Of a stretch of DNA of 9,144 nucleotides, positions 5,494-9,144 are shown in pieces (position 1 is the first letter of the stretch; every line of letters starts with the position of its first letter). The notes beneath the pieces were generated by a model. The model did no database searches, was not told the DNA's origin, and worked only from the letters and a program-made list of their open reading frames with translations. The position numbers were made by a program, and so were the translations under genes. The stretch spans positions 1 through 9,144 of the forward strand of contig CAZVJU010000039.1 of the NCBI GenBank assembly GCA_964627195.1. Direction: 5' to 3'. Source of the stretch: CAZVJU01 sp964627195. Lineage in GTDB: Bacteria; Patescibacteriota; Microgenomatia; UBA8517.

Positions 5494-6621
5494 ATGAAGA
5501 GAATAGTTTTTACAGCCCAAGACTTTGCTTTTGGTTCTATAGGGCCTTTACTATATCTGGCAGATGAATTCAGAGATAACAAAGAATTTGAATTAATTTT
5601 TGTAGGCTTCGGTACCTCGCTTCAACTAGCTAGAAAATTTCCCTTCAATAAAATCCACGAACTTGACACAGAAGACCCAAAAAATATGCCTAAACTTGAA
5701 GCAATTATATCTAAAGCAAACGCAGTAATTAGTTGTCTAGATATTCCAAGTATAATAGCTGCCAAAAAATTTAATAAATTTACAATCTGGGAAGATGTTT
5801 TGTTTTGGTTTTGGCCAACTATTTCAAAGGAACTTTTTGATGTAGATTTGTATATTCGTGAACGTGCATTTGACGCCAGTGTGAACGAGAAAAAGTATGG
5901 CAAAAAAATTAAGAACCTTCTTACTGTTGGACCTATTATGGCTAAATTTAATAAATTACCTAGAAAAAAGCAAGCAATTATTTCATTTGGTGGGGCACAA
6001 GCAACACATGTGTATCAAGTTGGAAAAGATACCAATTTCCCATTCGTGATGACAGACATTTTATCTAAATATATTGATTGGTCAGACTTTGAACGTGTGA
6101 TTCTGGTAACAAGCGAGAAAGTTATAGAGCTTCTTAAAAAGAGGTTCTCAAACACGCCTTTTGAATTTACCACCCTAGCCCATGATAAGTTTGCAAAAGA
6201 GATGTCTCAATCGGAGGTAATACTTATAACTCCAGGTTTAATAACTACTCAAGGCGCTTTCTATTCTGAGACTCCTGTAGTTTTTCTTCCACCATCAAAC
6301 GATAGTCAATATTTACAATTGGATGGATTTCGTGGTCTAGGTTTAGCAGAATCCTCAGTGACCTTAAATGATTTTTTACCAAAACTTGACCTATTGCATC
6401 TCCCAGGAGGGGAAAGCACAAGATTGGTGATGGAACAATTAAGACTTTTAGAAAAATCTAAAGACATACAACGTAAGATCGGCTCAAAGCTGAACGATCT
6501 TGTGCAAAATAGAGATAAATGGTCCAAAGAAACCGTGGAAAAAGGTAAGGATTACATTGATTCATTGGGAAGTAACGGAACAGACTTGGTGATAGAAAAA
6601 ATAATGGAGCTCCTTAAATAG
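5494..6621 (+). CDS. GT-B fold glycosyltransferase (MurG/GT28-like organisation)
   Basis: A 375-residue cytoplasmic protein with the two-domain layout of GT-B glycosyltransferases. The N-terminal Rossmann domain opens with IVFTAQDFAFGSIGPLL (residues 4-20), a glycine-rich acceptor loop. The C-terminal domain starts at AIISFGGAQAT (161-171), like the ISFGG strand of MurG and PseG-type proteins. It continues to the donor-binding block at 244-275: LITPGLITTQGAF, then PVVFLPPSNDSQ. A striking aromatic run, IWEDVLFWFWP (98-108), sits at the end of the N-terminal domain. I have a weak impression of kinship with cytosylglucuronate-synthase-type enzymes of peptidyl-nucleoside antibiotic pathways, but cannot verify it. 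The start is set by the near-leaderless promoter at 5480-5485. Its 3' end overlaps the convergent methyltransferase gene by 8 bases. Confidence 0.8.
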   Translation: MKRIVFTAQDFAFGSIGPLLYLADEFRDNKEFELIFVGFGTSLQLARKFPFNKIHELDTEDPKNMPKLEAIISKANAVISCLDIPSIIAAKKFNKFTIWEDVLFWFWPTISKELFDVDLYIRERAFDASVNEKKYGKKIKNLLTVGPIMAKFNKLPRKKQAIISFGGAQATHVYQVGKDTNFPFVMTDILSKYIDWSDFERVILVTSEKVIELLKKRFSNTPFEFTTLAHDKFAKEMSQSEVILITPGLITTQGAFYSETPVVFLPPSNDSQYLQLDGFRGLGLAESSVTLNDFLPKLDLLHLPGGESTRLVMEQLRLLEKSKDIQRKIGSKLNDLVQNRDKWSKETVEKGKDYIDSLGSNGTDLVIEKIMELLK

Positions 6622-7825
6622 ATTTTTTTTCAAACATTAAAAAACTTTCCCCTTTGTATCTAATTCTTTTTAGTATAGTTAATCCTTGAATCTTTTTAAC
6701 AGCCTTTTCAATTTGTGTAATTACATTAGAACTTGAAACTAAATATACAATACCACCTATTGTTAATTGTTTTTCTATTTGTTTAATCAATAGTGAATTT
6801 ACATCCCTACCTTCTTTTTTATCAATATGAGCCACAACACAATCTATCTTTGATTGTTTTATATTTATACCTACTTGATGGTCTATAATAATTTTATTTT
6901 CATTAAAACCATTTAATTTTAGGTTTCTTTCTATCACTTTTAACGCTTGTAGGTTTCTATCTACTATTATCATTTTTTCTACATTCTTTAAAATGGATAA
7001 TGCAACAGGTATATGGCCTTGGTTAACATTGAATACCAAACAATTTGAAACAGTTTGATCTTTTATATCCTCTATGTTATTAAATAACATTTGGGTTTCA
7101 TAACTCATTTCATCAAATTCAGGCAAATTAAAGGTTGTTTCAATTGTTACTTCTTTGCCCCCCACTTCAAAGATACTTTTTGTTCTGTCATATAACCCCG
7201 ACTCAAAACTTTTAGGTGCTTCATTATCTTTTAGATAATTGGATGTATTGAATTTATAATGAAATACTGTGTGTCCAGGCCAAGATTTTTTTAAAATTAT
7301 TTTAATATCTGGATTGGACAGTACTTCATTGACATCTTCTATAATTGCATCAACAACCACAATCGCAACTAACCCATCTTTTTTTAAAAAAAACCTTGCA
7401 TCAGTTAGCATGTGGATTAAAACATTTTTACCGACCTTTGCAGGAATATTTGAAATTATTAAATCAAAATCTTTTTCATCAACATTGTCGTATCCAAGGC
7501 TTCCGTAAATTTTTAAGTTATCAGCACTATTTAATTCTGCGTTTAATCGGCTATATTCTAATGCTAATGCATCTCTGTCAACCATGTGAACTTCGCTGTT
7601 TGGATTTAAGATTTTTAATGTAATACCAATAGGTCCATATCCACATCCCAAGTCTAAAATTTTGTTAAAACGTCTTTGGTTATTCATAAAAGTCCTAAGA
7701 AGTCTTTGTGTTCCCGAATCTATAATATGAGAACTAAATAAAGCTTGAGAAACTTTAAATTTCAGTTCTTTGTCCTGATATTTATAATTAATAGTTTTCT
7801 TGTAATATGCGTCTAATATATCCAT
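6614..7825 (-). CDS. Two-domain SAM methyltransferase, RsmC/RlmG-like (MTS superfamily)
   Basis: A 403-residue protein with two methyltransferase-like domains. Domain 1 (about 1-195) begins with FKVSQALFSSHIIDSGT and has an intact SAM motif DLGCGYG (58-64). Its acidic strand end is MVDRDALAL, and motif IV is SNIPA (125-129), a variant of the NPPF of this superfamily. Domain 2 (about 240-403) has the same layout: CLVFNVNQGHIPVAL where motif I belongs, then IIVDRNLQALKVIERNLKLNG. The glycine signature is eroded and no NPPF-type motif is visible, so it is probably non-catalytic. RsmC and RlmG methylate rRNA guanine; whether this one acts on RNA or on a sugar product is open. The frame is open to ATG 7903, but that start would lie inside the divergent gene. 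ATG 7825 is preferred because a TATACT -10 sits just upstream. One sampled line is unusually A+T-rich. Confidence 0.82.
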   Translation of the reverse strand: MDILDAYYKKTINYKYQDKELKFKVSQALFSSHIIDSGTQRLLRTFMNNQRRFNKILDLGCGYGPIGITLKILNPNSEVHMVDRDALALEYSRLNAELNSADNLKIYGSLGYDNVDEKDFDLIISNIPAKVGKNVLIHMLTDARFFLKKDGLVAIVVVDAIIEDVNEVLSNPDIKIILKKSWPGHTVFHYKFNTSNYLKDNEAPKSFESGLYDRTKSIFEVGGKEVTIETTFNLPEFDEMSYETQMLFNNIEDIKDQTVSNCLVFNVNQGHIPVALSILKNVEKMIIVDRNLQALKVIERNLKLNGFNENKIIIDHQVGINIKQSKIDCVVAHIDKKEGRDVNSLLIKQIEKQLTIGGIVYLVSSSNVITQIEKAVKKIQGLTILKRIRYKGESFLMFEKKSI

Positions 7826-7846
7826 ATTATTTGATGAAATTGATAT

Positions 7847-7854
7847 AGTATAAT
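7847..7854. promoter_or_regulatory. Overlapping divergent -10 elements between methyltransferase and CgeB-like genes
   Basis: TATAAT (7849-7854, plus) would start RNA near 7861 for the gene at 7874. TATACT (7852-7847, minus) would start RNA near 7840 for the gene at 7825. The two hexamers share four base pairs. -35 matches are poor on both sides. A perfect 10-bp palindrome, TCTCCGGAGA (7858-7867), lies at the plus-strand start point and contains that gene's GGAG. Confidence 0.5.
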
Positions 7855-7862
7855 CTATCTCC

Positions 7863-7866
7863 GGAG
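7863..7866 (+). promoter_or_regulatory. Shine-Dalgarno GGAG setting the ATG at 7874
   Basis: GGAG is 7 bases before ATG 7874, an ideal spacing. It is one of the few clear ribosome binding sites in the window. It is the right half of the palindrome TCTCCGGAGA (7858-7867), which could serve as an operator. Confidence 0.65.
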
Positions 7867-7873
7867 AAAATAA

Positions 7874-8896
7874 ATGAAAATAGCTTTTGTAGGTAATTAT
7901 CAATACAATTGCGGTTCAAGTAACGCCTTGCTAGGCTATGTCAAAGCGGGTAAATCATTAGGGCATGATATTAGAGTATCTGAGTTTGGTTACATTGATA
8001 AAATTATAAGACAAGTTGTACCTGTAGCGGAAAGGTCTTGGAATCCTGATATTCTGGCAATAGTGTACGAGTCATATCCGTTTCTTTCTAGTCAGGACCT
8101 TGATGAAATTAGAAAAAATATACCTAGATCAAAGATATTGATAATTGATCCAGATTGCAAATATCTAGAACCTTGCGTTTTAGAGAACGATTCTAATCAC
8201 CAAACGCCTGACTCATATGAGTATTGGACAAAATTATATAATAGCTTGTCTGACAAAATTCTCCAGCCCACATTAGATAAAATTACAAAAGGAAAAGTTT
8301 ATAAATTTATCTACTACGGTATTGACACAAGCAATAATTTTGGTGATGTTAAAAAAGATTTTGATTTTCTTTATGTAGGGAATAATTGGTATAGATGGAA
8401 TGACATTTATAACTTTGTTAAGTCCACCTCTAAAATAAGAAAAGAGTTAAAAAGCGTTGCAGTCATGGGTAATTATTGGAATGGGGATGTAATGGAGGGT
8501 TATGAAAAAGCAACATATTCTAATCCTGACTTTCTTAAAAAGAATAATGTTGAGATAATCAAATCGGCTCCATACGGAAAAGTTGAATCATCAATGGGTA
8601 AAGGGTTAATTAATCCAATATTGGTAAGGCCGATACTTAATAAATTAAAACTTGTAACTCCAAGGATGTTTGAAACTTTTTCTGCCGATACTGTGCCAGT
8701 TGTACCTGAATATTTTGCCCACGCAATTGAACTTTATGGTGATACTGTAAAAGAATTGGTCTTATCTAACGAAAAGATATTAATGATATTAAAAGATTAT
8801 AAAAAATATCTGGATATTAGTAGAGGTATCCGAAATAAATTAATTGACGAACATTCTTATGAAGTAAGATTAAAAGAATTAATCAAATTTGTTTAA
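7874..8896 (+). CDS. CgeB-like GT-B glycosyltransferase
   Basis: A 340-residue cytoplasmic protein whose layout fits glycosyltransferases of the CgeB / Glyco_trans_1_2 type. The N-terminal domain starts MKIAFVGNYQYNCGSSNALL and has ILIIDPD at 88-94. The second domain begins with KDFDFLYVGNNWYRW (161-175). The most telling block is near the C-terminus, LVTPRMFETFSADTVPVV (260-277). It corresponds to the R-x-FE-x-x-x-x-G/x-x-P-V donor-binding segment of CgeB-like enzymes, here with Ala-Asp where Cys-Gly is common. The end is helical. The clear GGAG site fixes the start. The sugar and acceptor are unknown. It is transcribed away from the methyltransferase gene and ends 21 bases before a convergent short ORF, with no clear terminator between them. 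Confidence 0.78.
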   Translation: MKIAFVGNYQYNCGSSNALLGYVKAGKSLGHDIRVSEFGYIDKIIRQVVPVAERSWNPDILAIVYESYPFLSSQDLDEIRKNIPRSKILIIDPDCKYLEPCVLENDSNHQTPDSYEYWTKLYNSLSDKILQPTLDKITKGKVYKFIYYGIDTSNNFGDVKKDFDFLYVGNNWYRWNDIYNFVKSTSKIRKELKSVAVMGNYWNGDVMEGYEKATYSNPDFLKKNNVEIIKSAPYGKVESSMGKGLINPILVRPILNKLKLVTPRMFETFSADTVPVVPEYFAHAIELYGDTVKELVLSNEKILMILKDYKKYLDISRGIRNKLIDEHSYEVRLKELIKFV

Positions 8897-8917
8897 ACTA
8901 TTAGGATTAGGAATAAA

Positions 8918-9052
8918 TTAACTTTCCATTTTCCCCACATATTTTCCAGCATCGGGAAAATTGTTTTTGTAGTCTTCAAGGATTTTTTTACTTAATTTCT
9001 TTGGATATAAATTATCAGGTAAATCATTAATGTTAAGCCATGTAGGCCACAT
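8918..9052 (-). CDS. Short ORF of 44 aa between tRNA-Val and the cassette
   Basis: I do not recognise this product. The open frame runs to 9109, but the upstream codons lie inside tRNA-Val. ATG 9052, 15 bases past the tRNA, is the only sensible start. It gives MWPTWLNINDLPDNLYPKKL followed by a charged helical tail ending GKYVGKMES. No Shine-Dalgarno site is seen. The composition is protein-like and soluble, and the frame stays open in-phase through HADGS just upstream of the ATG. It could therefore be the 3' fragment of a longer gene cut by the tRNA region, rather than a true small protein. Confidence 0.35.
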   Translation of the reverse strand: MWPTWLNINDLPDNLYPKKLSKKILEDYKNNFPDAGKYVGKMES

Positions 9053-9067
9053 AGAACCATCAGCGTG

Positions 9068-9141
9068 TGATCGGTGCAGGACTCGAACCTGCGGCCTCGT
9101 CGATGTCAACGACGCGCTCTAACCAACTGAGCTAACCGATC
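9068..9141 (-). tRNA. tRNA-Val (anticodon GAC)
   Basis: The minus strand folds into a 74-nt cloverleaf. The acceptor stem is GATCGGT/ACCGATC, the D stem GCTC/GAGC with loop AGTTGGTTA, and the anticodon stem CGTCG/CGACG around TTGACAT, giving anticodon GAC. The T stem GCAGG/CCTGC carries loop TTCGAGT. The discriminator is A73 and the next bases read CAC, so CCA is added after transcription. The promoter is outside the window to the right. Confidence 0.96.
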
Positions 9142-9144
9142 TTA

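Noticed and set aside
6606..6630. Bidirectional intrinsic terminator between the convergent genes
   Set aside because: There is a T8 run at 6623-6630 and a GGAGCTCC palindrome at 6606-6613, but the palindrome has no loop to form a stem, so a terminator cannot be supported.
7826..7903. Start of the tandem methyltransferase at ATG 7903
   Set aside because: It would place the start inside the divergent gene and upstream of the predicted promoter; homology to the family begins after residue 27.
994..9141. Site-specific integration with tRNA 3' ends as att sites
   Set aside because: The 3' ends of the two tRNAs share only the generic GGTTCGA of the T arm, and no duplicated tRNA end or integrase was found in the window.

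Overview
The window looks like a piece of a small, compact bacterial genome. I think a Candidate Phyla Radiation (Patescibacteria, possibly Microgenomates-type) lineage is most likely. The grounds are indirect: tRNA genes without an encoded CCA end, starts that appear leaderless or nearly so, gene junctions of 2 to 4 bases, and lineage-restricted small proteins. The code is standard; TGA is used as a normal stop at 4494-4496.

Left block (1 to about 1065), near 48% G+C in a line sampled by eye, all on the minus strand: a two-helix membrane protein of 116 aa, an uncharacterised His/Glu-rich protein of 176 aa, and tRNA-Ala(GGC). Next, 1066 to about 1629 has no credible gene but is packed with short perfect hairpins, many closed by TAC/CTA/TAG triloops. 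It includes a nested multi-branch element at 1324-1438. This stretch ends inside a broken mccF-type (peptidase S66) gene.

Central block (about 1630 to 8900), clearly more A+T-rich (about 27-40% G+C in sampled lines), carries sugar-transfer and methylation genes. A minus-strand operon reads: NAD-dependent sugar epimerase, SAM methyltransferase (ATGA overlap), GT2 glycosyltransferase with a C-terminal TPR-like region (2-base gap), then the mccF remnant (8-base gap). Divergent from it by 25 bases is a plus-strand GT-B glycosyltransferase. That gene overlaps tail to tail with a minus-strand two-domain methyltransferase, which is in turn divergent from a plus-strand CgeB-like glycosyltransferase. 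Both divergent junctions carry overlapping -10 elements. A short ORF and tRNA-Val(GAC) close the window.

The genes together suggest synthesis and tailoring (epimerisation, glycosyl transfer, methylation) of a glycan or a small glycosylated metabolite. The mccF relic, a self-immunity family for peptidyl-nucleotides, raises the possibility that the product is or was a nucleotide or nucleoside conjugate, but this is speculative. The block lies between two tRNA genes like an acquired cassette, yet no integrase or att repeat is visible.
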